A DNA stretch of 64,000 bases from Mucilaginibacter tundrae (lineage in GTDB: Bacteria; Bacteroidota; Bacteroidia; Sphingobacteriales; Sphingobacteriaceae). Shown here one piece after another: positions 1 to 8,934 of this stretch (positions are counted from its first letter, which is position 1; each line of letters opens with the position of its first letter). The DNA lies in assembly GCF_013408825.1 (NCBI RefSeq), contig NZ_JACCBZ010000009.1:1-64000 (forward strand). The letters are read 5' to 3'. The position numbers and the translations under genes are program-made. The notes under the pieces were generated by a model. The model was given only the letters and a program-made list of their open reading frames with translations, was not told where the DNA came from and ran no database searches.

Positions 1-94
1 CATGCTTTTATAGCATTTGCTGCAACCCAAAAGTCAGCTAACCCAGTGGTCAATTTGGCCCGGAATAGGGTGGTCAGCATCTCCATAATATACA
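1..94. mobile_element. probable right end of an IS21-family insertion sequence (partial)
   Basis: Two imperfect tandem copies of a motif beginning GTGGTCA, about 26 bases apart (near 46 and 70), are followed by CCGGAATAG-like and CCATAATATACA-like tails. Repeated GTGGTCA blocks with CGGAAT tails are what I recall of the termini of many IS21-type (IstA/IstB) elements. Exonuclease III homology starts abruptly just after base 94, which fits a boundary ending in CA at about that point. The transposase genes would lie outside the window to the left. The family assignment is from memory of terminal motifs, and no target duplication can be seen from one end. Confidence 0.5.
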
Positions 95-2508
95 CTGAAA
101 GCCGTAAAGCTTATAAAGACCTTGTAGACCAGGGCTGGACAGATGCTATACGAACATTATACCCAAATGAGCGCATTTACACTTTTTGGGATTACCTCCG
201 TGATGCGTATGGTAGAAACGCCGGATTAAGGCTTGACCATTTTTTGTTAAATAAAAAAGTTGCCGGACGGCTTGCGGCTGCTCAGGTTGATAAAGACGTT
301 CGAGGCTGGAAAGGTGCAAGTGATCACGCACCGGTTTGGATGGAGTTAGCTGATACTGATATATCAAAACCTAAAAAGACCACTGATAAATCAGAAACGC
401 TCGAAGCACAAATTGAAAAGGCGGAAAAAGGTACAGCCATAAATAGTTTTCCAAAAACAGATTTGGCAACCTTGCTCAAAGAAGCATCTATATCAAAAAT
501 AGCTAAAGATATTAAGCCAATGAAAGCTACATTGGTTGATGCGCCTTTTGACGATCCCGGCTGGATATACGAAATTAAGTGGGATGGTTACCGGGCAGTT
601 GCTATTGTTGATAAAGGGAAGGCCGGACTTTTTTCAAGAAGTAATCTACCGTTTGACCAATTCAGCCCGATCAATGATCTTTTAGAAAGTTGGCACCTTG
701 ATGTTGTATTGGACGGCGAAATTGTAGCACTTAACGAGCAGGGAAACGCCAACTTTGGTGCGCTTCAAAACTGGCGTAATTCCAAAAATGCGAAACTAGC
801 GTATTTCGTTTTCGATATTCTTTGGTATGATGGAAAACTGCTAACAGAGCTACCCCTTAACCAGCGGCGGGAAATACTAAAAGCTGTTTTGCCGCCTGAT
901 GATGAACTGATCCGTATAAGCCAGGCTTTCGAGGTAAATGGTATCGAGTTTTTTGAAAGTGCCAAAAAAATGAAACTGGAAGGTATCATTGCCAAGAGGG
1001 CCGACAGTTTATATACTTCGGATGCACGTTCCCGCGAGTGGCTGAAAATCAAAGCTAAACGTAGGCAGGAAGTGGTTATCGCCGGATTTACCAAAACCGA
1101 AGGGACAGGAAAATATTTCAGTGCGCTTGCCATTGGCGTTTACGACCAAAAGGGAGTTCTGCGCTACATCGGAAAAGTCGGTACAGGTTTTAACGATACC
1201 AAGCAAAAAGAAATGATGGCCCAGTTTAAGCCACTAATAACCAATGAAAGTCCCTTTGATATTGAACCCGACGTAGATGAACCATCACAATTCAGGCCGC
1301 GACGATTAGGCGCCAAGGCTACCTGGTTAAAGCCTGAATTGGTTTGCGAGGTCGAATTTGCCGAGATAACCAGTGATGGCAAAGTCCGGCAGGCATCTTT
1401 TAAAGGTATGCGCAGCGACAAAAATCCTAAAGACGTGGTTATGGAACTTGAGGCTAATACGGACGAGGTAATCGATGAGGCCAACCTAAATGCTGATTTA
1501 GTGGAAGTTCAAGTGCAAAAGCCACAATCTAAAAATAAAAAACCTATCAAGCCAAAATCAGATAAATCACCGGCAAACTTGTTGCTAACCTCCAAAAAGG
1601 AAACAGAGGAATTGAAAGTGGATGGACACTTGTTGAAATTTACACACTTAAATAAACTCTATTGGCCGGAAGATGGTGTGACGAAACGCGATATGTTTAA
1701 TTATTATCATCAGGTAGCGCCATTTATGGTTCCTTACCTCAAAGACAGGCCGATGTCGCTCAATCGTTTTCCCGGTGGCATACACGGCGAGAGTTTCTAC
1801 CAAAAGAACGTTCGTGATAAAGCACCGGAATGGGCAACGACCATGCCGCATACCAATGGCGAGGGTGTGGATAAGGACTACTTATTAGGGAACAATGAGG
1901 CAACACTGCTTTGGATGGCTTCTTTAGGATGTATTGAAATGAATCCCTGGTTTAGTCGTGTCGGGTCACCCGATAATCCGGACTATTGTGTAATTGATCT
2001 TGATCCCGATAAGCAGCACTTTGACCAGGTAATACAGGCTGCGCAGGAAGTAAAAAAAGTCCTTGATGCGATTGGTGTACCCAGCTTCCCCAAAACATCA
2101 GGCTCAACAGGTATGCACATTTACATACCGCTCGGAGCGCAATACACTTATGACCAAAGCCAGCTATTTGCCAATATCATTGTGAAGTTGGTTCACAAGC
2201 AAATACCTGATTTTACTACCTTGGAGCGTATGATATCCAAACGCAAAGGGAAAATGTATCTCGATTTTTTACAAAACCGCCCCGGTGCTACCATTGCAGG
2301 TGTATATAGTCTTCGACCTAAACCGGGTGCAACAGTGTCAATGCCGGTTAGTTGGGATGAAGTTCGGCCTGGTTTGACAATGAGGGATTTTACCATCAAT
2401 AATGCTATAGACCGTTTAAAAGAAACCGGCGATCTGTTTACCGGTGTATTAGGAAAAGGGATAGACTTGGCTGTTACCGTTCAAAAAGCACAAAGCGTTT
2501 TTACATAA
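46..2508 (+). CDS. ligD: 5'-truncated exonuclease III - DNA ligase D fusion (ligase and polymerase domains)
   Basis: This encodes an ATP-dependent DNA ligase of the LigD type, used in Ku-dependent non-homologous end joining. Residues about 17-100 match the C-terminal third of exonuclease III (YTFWDYLRDAYGRNAG, RGWKGASDHAPVW). A Lys-rich linker follows. The ligase domain (about 160-470) has nucleotidyl motif EIKWDGYR with catalytic Lys178, LDGEIVALNE, EGIIAKR and WLKIK. The primase-polymerase domain (about 535-800) has VIDLDPD and SGSTGMHIYI. No phosphoesterase domain is seen. The frame is open to the left edge, and the GTG at 46 lies inside the apparent IS end, so the native start and most of the exonuclease are missing. 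The ATG at 520 just before the ligase domain could serve as a restart. Ligase and polymerase look intact; the exonuclease cannot be functional as it stands. Confidence 0.85.
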   Translation: MVNLARNRVVSISIIYTESRKAYKDLVDQGWTDAIRTLYPNERIYTFWDYLRDAYGRNAGLRLDHFLLNKKVAGRLAAAQVDKDVRGWKGASDHAPVWMELADTDISKPKKTTDKSETLEAQIEKAEKGTAINSFPKTDLATLLKEASISKIAKDIKPMKATLVDAPFDDPGWIYEIKWDGYRAVAIVDKGKAGLFSRSNLPFDQFSPINDLLESWHLDVVLDGEIVALNEQGNANFGALQNWRNSKNAKLAYFVFDILWYDGKLLTELPLNQRREILKAVLPPDDELIRISQAFEVNGIEFFESAKKMKLEGIIAKRADSLYTSDARSREWLKIKAKRRQEVVIAGFTKTEGTGKYFSALAIGVYDQKGVLRYIGKVGTGFNDTKQKEMMAQFKPLITNESPFDIEPDVDEPSQFRPRRLGAKATWLKPELVCEVEFAEITSDGKVRQASFKGMRSDKNPKDVVMELEANTDEVIDEANLNADLVEVQVQKPQSKNKKPIKPKSDKSPANLLLTSKKETEELKVDGHLLKFTHLNKLYWPEDGVTKRDMFNYYHQVAPFMVPYLKDRPMSLNRFPGGIHGESFYQKNVRDKAPEWATTMPHTNGEGVDKDYLLGNNEATLLWMASLGCIEMNPWFSRVGSPDNPDYCVIDLDPDKQHFDQVIQAAQEVKKVLDAIGVPSFPKTSGSTGMHIYIPLGAQYTYDQSQLFANIIVKLVHKQIPDFTTLERMISKRKGKMYLDFLQNRPGATIAGVYSLRPKPGATVSMPVSWDEVRPGLTMRDFTINNAIDRLKETGDLFTGVLGKGIDLAVTVQKAQSVFT

Positions 2509-2613
2509 AATTTTTAATTTTGCTTGTCTGATGCCCATAACCTATTAATTTAAGCCGTTGCCTATGCATTAATTAAATATTTTTTATTTTTTTTGTTAAA
2601 TAACTGTGCCTTC

Positions 2614-5133
2614 ATGACTGCAAACGACCAGGCTTCTTTTAATGATTTTCCTTTTTTAGCAGGCGGTGGCGCGATGGGCGAATTAATTCGTTCGATCAAC
2701 TGGTCGGCTAATTCTTTAGGGGAGCCATCCGACTGGCCCCTTGCGTTGCAGCAAAGTGTCAGTATGATGTTAACCACTTCATTCCCGGTACTTATTTGCT
2801 GGGGGGGAAATTATATCCAGCTATACAACGACGCGTTCCGGCCCATTAATGGGGAGACCAAACACCCCCAGGCGATGGGTGGCAGCGCAAAAGATACTTA
2901 TGCGGAGATCTGGGAGCAGATAGGCCCTATGTTCCAATCGGTTATGCAGGGGCAGACCATTGGCTTTCCCAATTTCATGGTGCCGCTGGACCGTAATGGC
3001 TTCGTTGAGGACTGCTATTTTGATTTTGCCTACAGCCCGATAAGGGACAGCAAAGGAGTTACCGGCGGCATCCTGGTGATCTGTATGGAAACGACTGAAA
3101 AAGTAAAAGCCATCAACCTGGCAAATCAGGCACAGGCAGCGGTAGCCGGAGAGCGTGACCGGCTCACAAGTTTTTTTATGCAGGCACCTGCGGGCATTTG
3201 TATCCTGAGTGGCCCGCAACTGGTCTATGAACTGGTTAACCCGGCTTACCAACAGTTATTGCCGGGACGCAAATTATTGAACCGCCCTATTTTTGAAGCA
3301 TTACCGGAACTGGTGGGCACACCGCTTGAGCAAGTATTGTTGAATGTTTACCGCACTGGCGAACCCTTTGAGATCAATGAATTACTAATCCCCGTGGCCG
3401 AACATGAGGGAGGGCCGACACTTGACCGTTATTTTACATTTAATTATCAGGCCAGGCACGATGAAAATGATCAAGTGGACGGCATATTGGTTTTCGTATT
3501 CGAGGTAACCAGCATGAAGAACGTACAGGAGGACCTTCGCGAAGCCAGGGAACGGTCCGATCAGCAAAAAAGAATTTATGAAGCGATCTCCTCCGGCACG
3601 CCCGACCTGATGTATATGTTTGACCTGGATTACCGCTTCACTTATGCCAACAACTCTTTATTATCTATGTGGGGCAAAACTGAGGAAAATGCCATCGGCA
3701 AGGGATTGCTGGAGAACGGCTATGAACCCTGGCACGCCGAAATGCACGAACGGGAGATTGATCAAATCAAAGTCACTAAACAACCTGTAAGGGGTGAGGT
3801 TTCTTTTCCGCACGCTATCTTGGGGAAACGGGTCTATGATTATATTTTGACACCGGTGTTTAACGAACAAGGTGAGGTTACAGCTGTAGCCGGCATTACC
3901 CGTGATGTTTCCGAGCGCAAGGAATTGGAGGAAGCGCTGGCGGACAGTTCAGAAGAACTGCAAGCTATTAATGAGGAAATGTCGGCGGTCAATGAAGAAC
4001 AGGCTGCTTCAAACGAAGAACTAAGGTCGACCAACGAAGAACTTGCGGTTGTTAATGAACAATTGCTGGAAGCCCGGCAAAAAATTGAAGAAAGCGAAAC
4101 CGCACTTCGCTTAGCCATTGAGGCTGCCAATTTCGGAACCTGGTTCATTCATTCGGTTACCCGTGAATTTATTACCGATGCCCGCCTGAAGGAATTGTTT
4201 GGCTATTACCCTGATGAAGACTTATCTATCGAACAAGCCCTGGCGCAAATCACCGACGAATACCGCGGTTATGTAGCGGCGAAATTGGAAAATGCGATCT
4301 ATCGTAATGGCGATTATGATGTGACTTATTCCGTGATCGGATTGCACGATAACCAGTTGCGCTGGCTGCGGGCTATCGGCAACCTCAAAGTAGACCCATC
4401 GGGGGCTTTTTCCGCATTTACAGGGATGGTGATGGATATTACCGAGCAGAAACAGGACGAGATTCGCAAAAATGATTTTATCGGTATGGTGAGCCACGAA
4501 CTCAAAACGCCACTCACCTCGCTGACCGCCATTGTTCAGGTAGCCAATTTAAAATTAAAGGACAGCGAAGATTCGTTTTTGGCCGGTGCGATGGAAAAAG
4601 CCAGTGTTCAGGTCAAGAGGATGGCGACTATGATTAATGGCTTTCTTAATGTATCCCGCTTAGAATCCGCGAAGCTGATCATTGATAAGCGCAAATTCAA
4701 TCTGGAGGAACTGATCGAGGAAACCATTCAAGAGACCGAAATGACCATAACGAGTCATGTATTCAAATTCGAGCCATGCAACCCGGTGATGATAAATGCC
4801 GACCATGATAAGATCGGTGCTGTAATCACTAACTTGATCAGCAATGCCGTAAAGTATTCCCCAAAAGGAAAAAAGGTTGATATTAAATGCGAAGTTATCG
4901 GTGGCCGCGCCCAAGTAAGCGTAAAAGATGAGGGAATGGGTTTAAAACCACAGGATAAAGAAAGAGTTTTTGAACGCTATTACCGAGTGGAAACCGATCA
5001 TACCCAACATATCTCGGGTTTTGGTATCGGGTTATATTTAAGCGCGGAGATCATCCACCGGCATGACGGGGAGATTTGGGTGGAAAGCGAAAGTGGCAAA
5101 GGCTCAACCTTTTATTTCAGCTTACCTCTTTAA
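2614..5133 (+). CDS. multi-PAS sensor histidine kinase
   Basis: A cytoplasmic hybrid-free sensor kinase of 839 residues with no membrane segment. In order: three PAS-like domains (about 10-160, 185-310, 320-450), a coiled coil rich in NEE/NEEL repeats (about 443-495), a fourth PAS (about 500-615) ending DITEQK, a HisKA domain with His628 in VSHELKTPLTSL, and a HATPase_c domain with the N box NLISNAVKYSP, DEGMGL and GFGIGLYLS. I chose the ATG at 2614 rather than the TTG at 2593, because homology-like sequence (FPFLAGGGAMGELI) starts shortly after it. It is followed 85 bases later by a receiver-only regulator, its likely partner. Ligand and output are unknown. Confidence 0.9.
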   Translation: MTANDQASFNDFPFLAGGGAMGELIRSINWSANSLGEPSDWPLALQQSVSMMLTTSFPVLICWGGNYIQLYNDAFRPINGETKHPQAMGGSAKDTYAEIWEQIGPMFQSVMQGQTIGFPNFMVPLDRNGFVEDCYFDFAYSPIRDSKGVTGGILVICMETTEKVKAINLANQAQAAVAGERDRLTSFFMQAPAGICILSGPQLVYELVNPAYQQLLPGRKLLNRPIFEALPELVGTPLEQVLLNVYRTGEPFEINELLIPVAEHEGGPTLDRYFTFNYQARHDENDQVDGILVFVFEVTSMKNVQEDLREARERSDQQKRIYEAISSGTPDLMYMFDLDYRFTYANNSLLSMWGKTEENAIGKGLLENGYEPWHAEMHEREIDQIKVTKQPVRGEVSFPHAILGKRVYDYILTPVFNEQGEVTAVAGITRDVSERKELEEALADSSEELQAINEEMSAVNEEQAASNEELRSTNEELAVVNEQLLEARQKIEESETALRLAIEAANFGTWFIHSVTREFITDARLKELFGYYPDEDLSIEQALAQITDEYRGYVAAKLENAIYRNGDYDVTYSVIGLHDNQLRWLRAIGNLKVDPSGAFSAFTGMVMDITEQKQDEIRKNDFIGMVSHELKTPLTSLTAIVQVANLKLKDSEDSFLAGAMEKASVQVKRMATMINGFLNVSRLESAKLIIDKRKFNLEELIEETIQETEMTITSHVFKFEPCNPVMINADHDKIGAVITNLISNAVKYSPKGKKVDIKCEVIGGRAQVSVKDEGMGLKPQDKERVFERYYRVETDHTQHISGFGIGLYLSAEIIHRHDGEIWVESESGKGSTFYFSLPL

Positions 5134-5218
5134 ATCGTTATATTTGAACGGACCCCAAAGACCGCAGCAGGCTTAGCACGTTTCTTACCCTTTTTGGATT
5201 TCAGTTCGAAATCAACAC

Positions 5219-5593
5219 ATGGAAACAATTATTGTACAGGAAACCGACAGTGATGTGTTGGATATCCTTACTTATGCTTTGCAAATAGGCGGCTACAACA
5301 TTTACCCGCTTTTAAGTTGCGACGAAAATTTTCTTGGTATCATTGAACAAACCAAGCCGCATGTCGTGATTTTGGACTTCAAATTAAAAGGAAAAGAATG
5401 TATACGCGTGTTAAGAGAAATCAAAATCAAATATCCGCACTTACCCGTCATCGCTTCCAGCTGTAATTCCAATATCAATGAAGATTATGACCTTGCTGGT
5501 TTTGATGATTATATTACCAAGCCCTTCGACCTGGAAGATTTATACCTGACATTGCGAAAACATATCCCAAACTCACGTTACGACGTTGCCTAA
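5219..5593 (+). CDS. receiver-only response regulator
   Basis: A single REC domain of 124 residues with no output domain. The acidic pocket is unusual: the N-terminus reads VQETDSD rather than VDDD. The phospho-acceptor is Asp53 in ILDFKLKG and the conserved Lys is Lys101 in ITKPFDLEDL. It lies directly downstream of the multi-PAS kinase on the same strand, so it may take phosphate from it and act by protein-protein contact or as a phosphate sink. Residues aligned with the usual switch Thr/Ser fall in ASSC. The ATG at 5219 is the only sensible start. Confidence 0.85.
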   Translation: METIIVQETDSDVLDILTYALQIGGYNIYPLLSCDENFLGIIEQTKPHVVILDFKLKGKECIRVLREIKIKYPHLPVIASSCNSNINEDYDLAGFDDYITKPFDLEDLYLTLRKHIPNSRYDVA

Positions 5594-5763
5594 CAGCGTT
5601 TTTATGCCCAGAATAGAAGCAAATTAACGGCGCGCTGCTGTCAAAAATACTGATTGGCCAACCGGTAAATTTATTGAAGATTATTGCTAAGCTCTGACTT
5701 TGTACACACTGCCTACATTTTATGTTTACGAGAGAGATATCTAAGCAAATTGGTATTCAAATA

Positions 5764-6037
5764 CTAAACCAGTTTTATTGAAAATGCTTTACGATATGCC
5801 ACACCAGCACCAAGATTTATTAATCCGGTGACTTTAAGTTCAAATTTCGCTGAACTTAACTCCATTAAATTTTCAATGGTTTCCGGTTCGTCAGGCAAAT
5901 GATGAAATAAAGTTAGATGTGCCGCTAAAAGATTTCGTTCTGGTGAAAATAATGTTTACGCTGGTCATTGAAAATGCTGCGCTATCATCATCTAACCGCA
6001 TAGTTAAGATTAACGGTTTCCTTTCTGATTCCTGCAT
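5764..6037 (-). pseudogene. 2'-5' RNA ligase family (LigT-like) remnant, frameshifted and truncated
   Basis: Reading the minus strand from the ATG at 6037 gives [18 protein letters not shown] and on to about 5948. The following base run (5946-5949 on plus) must lose one base to continue into SPERNLLAAHLTLFHHLP, which holds the HLTL half of the paired HxTL/HxTx signature of 2'-5' RNA ligase/phosphodiesterase proteins. The frame then stops at 5764, giving only about 90 residues against roughly 170-180 in the family. Weak similarity (LLRYLSRKH) seems to continue past the stop. The second HxT motif is missing. I infer a decaying gene; a single-base assembly error would explain the frameshift but not the truncation. 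Confidence 0.6.
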
Positions 6038-6141
6038 TTTTCTGAACAATATTTAACTTCTTCCCATACGTTTTTCCATTTCTTTCGCCAGGCAAACGGT
6101 CGACCGCAGGTAACGAAGATCTTTTGAGGAAGATTTTGTTT

Positions 6142-6624
6142 TTAACCCCGTTCATGCTTCCATTGTTTTTTCAAATCAGCATATTGCTCATTTGCTTCTG
6201 CATTCTTCCAATAGGTGTAAAAAATGTCCGCTGATTTCGCTTTCTCGTCTTCACCAGTCCCTCTTTCTAATTGCGCATAGTCATGCGTTTCATCATATTT
6301 TTTGCCGCCTTTATAGTTAGCATATCGGCGTGAGCGGGTGTAACCCATCTGCAAATACTTGCGCGCCATATCTGCACCCACAAATTCATCATCTTTCAGA
6401 TAAATCAAAAACTGCTCATAAATCTTCGCCGCGCTGATTTCAGCAATGGCTTGGGTCTTGAACCTCCAGTTTATTCCGATCTCGCTTTTGTACGGTTGAC
6501 ATATCAAAACACCCTGTTCTCCTTTGCCGACCTTGTATTTTTCCGGAAATTTACGGTAGTCAATATCTGGTTTCCAGGCATATGCCGGTTTATCAAAATT
6601 TAGATAATAGGGACGATCAGTCAT
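6142..6624 (-). CDS. DUF4385 family protein
   Basis: A protein of 160 residues matching what I recall of DUF4385: YRKFPEKYKVGKGEQGVL, QPYKSEIGINWRFKTQ, MARKYLQMGYTRSRRYAN and YKGGKKYDE. There is no signal peptide or membrane segment, so it is probably cytoplasmic. The molecular function is not known to me. The ATG at 6624 (MTDRPYYLNF) was chosen over an upstream TTG at 6642, whose extra residues (MLCLKI) look unrelated. It sits alone between the RNA ligase remnant and a receiver gene; the next gene upstream ends about 100 bases away. Confidence 0.75.
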   Translation of the reverse strand: MTDRPYYLNFDKPAYAWKPDIDYRKFPEKYKVGKGEQGVLICQPYKSEIGINWRFKTQAIAEISAAKIYEQFLIYLKDDEFVGADMARKYLQMGYTRSRRYANYKGGKKYDETHDYAQLERGTGEDEKAKSADIFYTYWKNAEANEQYADLKKQWKHERG

Positions 6625-6723
6625 TATTTTTAAGCATAACAACTGAACAATTATTTAAGACTGTTGGTTTTATTTGACAAACATCAAACCTGTTAATAAT
6701 GAAATGAAAAATCAGTATCGAAT

Positions 6724-7110
6724 TTAGCTAACTTCTTTAATCTGACTTGGTTCGATATGTAGATGGACAATATTGAGTAATTGATCAAGGTCGAAAGGTT
6801 TATAAAGAATGCCGTCGCAACCTCCCGGGCTGTTGGCATCAGAAGGTGTAAAATAAGCAGAAAAAATAATCACCGGGATGTGCCGGTAGGCCGGGTCATT
6901 CTTTAATGCCTGACAAAGATCGCCTCCATTAGTATCGGCGAGGCGGTAGTCCATCAGGATCAGCTCGGGTGAAAAATCAGCCACGGCGTAGATCAGCTGA
7001 TAACCAAAAGAGATATCCAGCACCTCGTAGTTTTCGTAACGTAAGGCTTCCGTGACAACCTCCAGTATGGCCTCGTTATCATCGAGTATTAAAATGCGAC
7101 TATTAGTCAT
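6724..7110 (-). CDS. receiver-only response regulator
   Basis: A REC domain of 128 residues: acidic pair in LILDDNEAIL, phospho-acceptor Asp54 in ILMDYRLADTNGGDL, switch Ser in IIFSAYF, Lys104 in LYKPFDL. There is no output domain. It strongly resembles the receiver at 61876-62238 near the other end of the window (DYR.A..NGG..C, IPVIIFSAY, GCD.I..KPFDL). It lies on the same strand as, and downstream of, the PAS kinase at 7427-8560 with a small gene between them, and may be that kinase's target. Confidence 0.88.
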   Translation of the reverse strand: MTNSRILILDDNEAILEVVTEALRYENYEVLDISFGYQLIYAVADFSPELILMDYRLADTNGGDLCQALKNDPAYRHIPVIIFSAYFTPSDANSPGGCDGILYKPFDLDQLLNIVHLHIEPSQIKEVS

Positions 7111-7224
7111 AACTAATTGTTTAGCCTAAATAAACATGTGCAGAATAAGAGAGTGGAAACTTAAGCGGTACGTACAACAATTAAAGCCGGTTTTGTTTTG
7201 CCGGCAATGATTGGACTTAAGAAT

Positions 7225-7455
7225 TTAAATCTTATGCGGGTCGCCCAATGGATTTTCAGCCTGTTTATAAAAAGCAGCTTCGCTTTTGGAGGGGATATCT
7301 ACAGAATTACTATCTGGTACAGGTGTATTCATTCCGTCATTAAGCGGGGCTTTGATGATCCGGGTACGTTTTGACTTACCCTTTTTCTCGTTGTTCACTT
7401 CGTCTTTTGCCATATCCTGATTATCACTAATTTGTGATTTGTTCTTTTTCTCCAT
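7225..7455 (-). CDS. small charged hypothetical protein
   Basis: A 76-residue, lysine-rich, low-complexity protein ending AENPLGDPHKI. I do not recognise it. It overlaps the 3' end of the upstream kinase by 29 bases if the ATG at 7455 is used. An internal ATG at 7413 (MAKDEVNN) would instead place it 13 bases downstream and is an equally good start. It is probably disordered. Its position between a kinase and a receiver on one strand suggests co-transcription, but no function can be read from it. Confidence 0.5.
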   Translation of the reverse strand: MEKKNKSQISDNQDMAKDEVNNEKKGKSKRTRIIKAPLNDGMNTPVPDSNSVDIPSKSEAAFYKQAENPLGDPHKI

Positions 7456-8560
7456 CCGGAATGGTAAACCAAAAGGTTGTGCCTTTCCCTAATTCACTTT
7501 CTACACCCATTTCGCCGCCATGTAAGCGGACAATTTCAGCGGAAATATAAAGGCCCAATCCCAAACCGGAAGTTTTGTTATTGTCATTGCTCAACCTGAA
7601 GTAGCGGTCGAAAAGATGAGCTAAATTTTCGGGCGCAATGCCCTGGCCATAATCGCTTACGGAAATCGTAGTTACACCGTCGCTGTGCGTGGCATCGATC
7701 ATTATTTCAAACGAACCGGCCGCATATTTCACCGCGTTATTAACCAAATTGACCAGCACCTGATCCAACTTATGCCGGTCAGCAAATAGCATGAACGCAG
7801 GATCACCCTGGTAGTTAATATGATATTTCCCTTCGAGCCTGATGTGACTACAGCAATCTTCTACCAGTTCAGCTAACACGAAGTTAGTTTTGTCAAGCGA
7901 TAAATGCCCCTGGTCTATTTTTGTAGAACTTAGCAAATCGTTAACCAGGTAGCTCAGTTTAATCACATGCTTTTCCGCGTTTCGCGTCATTTCCACAATT
8001 TTCTCTTTTGCCAAAGTTTCCCCGGCTAACAACCTGCTCATTAATTGCAGATTTGCTTTGAGGCTGGTGATCGGTGTTTTCAGCTCATGGCTGGCCACAC
8101 TGATAAATTCCTCTTTGTGGAGTTTCAATAATTGCTGTTCAGTAATATCCTCAATGATGGTGTAGCCTAACGACCCTTGCTTATCGGGAAATAAAATGGA
8201 AGTTACCTGGCACCAGATAATTGAACCATCTTTTCTGATCAGGCTGGTTTCAAGTTTAAAAAAGGGTGTCTTCTTTTCCCATAAATGCTCCTGCAATAAT
8301 TTCCAGTGCGCATGATGTTCTTGCGGTGAATAGTCCAGTATATGGGTGCCGATAATATCTTCCTTAGCCGAATAGCCTAAAAGTCTGACCAGAGCCGTGT
8401 TTACCTCCATGATCTCCAGATCAGGCGAGATAATTTTATTAGCTAATCTGGAATAGTCGAAGATGGTACGGAATCTTTCCGGATGACCGGAAGTTTTGAG
8501 TTGGTGGAGTTCCTGCTTTAAAGCAGCGTTCTCCTTTTCTAAAGTTGTATCGGCTGACAT
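7427..8560 (-). CDS. PAS domain sensor histidine kinase
   Basis: A soluble kinase of 377 residues. A short N-terminal coiled coil (LEKENAALKQELHQL) precedes a PAS/PAC domain (about 28-142) with GYTIIEDITEQQ at its end. The HisKA domain has His158 in VASHELKTPITSL. The HATPase_c domain (about 265-370) has VNLVNNAVKYA, SDYGQGI and GLGLGLYISAEI. There is no membrane segment, so a cytoplasmic cue is expected. The genes on the same strand after it are a small hypothetical protein and a receiver-only regulator, which together look like a two-component cassette. Confidence 0.9.
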   Translation of the reverse strand: MSADTTLEKENAALKQELHQLKTSGHPERFRTIFDYSRLANKIISPDLEIMEVNTALVRLLGYSAKEDIIGTHILDYSPQEHHAHWKLLQEHLWEKKTPFFKLETSLIRKDGSIIWCQVTSILFPDKQGSLGYTIIEDITEQQLLKLHKEEFISVASHELKTPITSLKANLQLMSRLLAGETLAKEKIVEMTRNAEKHVIKLSYLVNDLLSSTKIDQGHLSLDKTNFVLAELVEDCCSHIRLEGKYHINYQGDPAFMLFADRHKLDQVLVNLVNNAVKYAAGSFEIMIDATHSDGVTTISVSDYGQGIAPENLAHLFDRYFRLSNDNNKTSGLGLGLYISAEIVRLHGGEMGVESELGKGTTFWFTIPDGEKEQITN

Positions 8561-8738
8561 CAGTATGAGTACTGTCCTTGAATTCCATCAATGTAGATAT
8601 CAGCAGAAGTGGACGATTGCTCTATGTTACAAGCAAAAAAGAAGCGTATTGTTTCAGTTAAGATATTTACCTATGAAATTCACAATGATATTCGTCGTAC
8701 GGTTTTTGTACACCAAAAGATATACTTGCCGCTACACT

Positions 8739-8927
8739 ATGATAAATTACAATTCTAACGACTTCAATCACGGTCTAATCGAAATCCCCGCAATAACCGC
8801 TCTGGATAAAGTTCACCCGCAAAACATCGCTGACTCCCAAAAAGAAATTGATCCGGTCATCACAAAGCGCCGCCCGTATCTTAGCAGAACACGGGTAAGC
8901 ATACGTAAATTCATTCCTACTTATTGA
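8739..8927 (+). CDS. possible small protein (62 residues)
   Basis: This open frame starts at an ATG (MINYNSNDFNHGLIEIP) and ends RKFIPTY. I recognise no family. It lies in the gap between a minus-strand kinase start and a plus-strand small gene. The longer frame reading in from 8496 overlaps the kinase antisense and has no coding character. There is no clear ribosome binding site. It is a candidate only. Confidence 0.25.
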   Translation: MINYNSNDFNHGLIEIPAITALDKVHPQNIADSQKEIDPVITKRRPYLSRTRVSIRKFIPTY

Positions 8928-8934
8928 TTTTTCG

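Noticed and set aside
46..94. Start of the ligase gene at GTG 46 as the native start
   Set aside because: These codons fall in the apparent insertion-sequence end and match nothing in exonuclease III; the native start must lie elsewhere.
8496..8738. Plus-strand coding extension upstream of the 62-residue frame
   Set aside because: It runs antisense to the kinase 5' end, is Lys/Arg/Phe-rich and has no family-like sequence.
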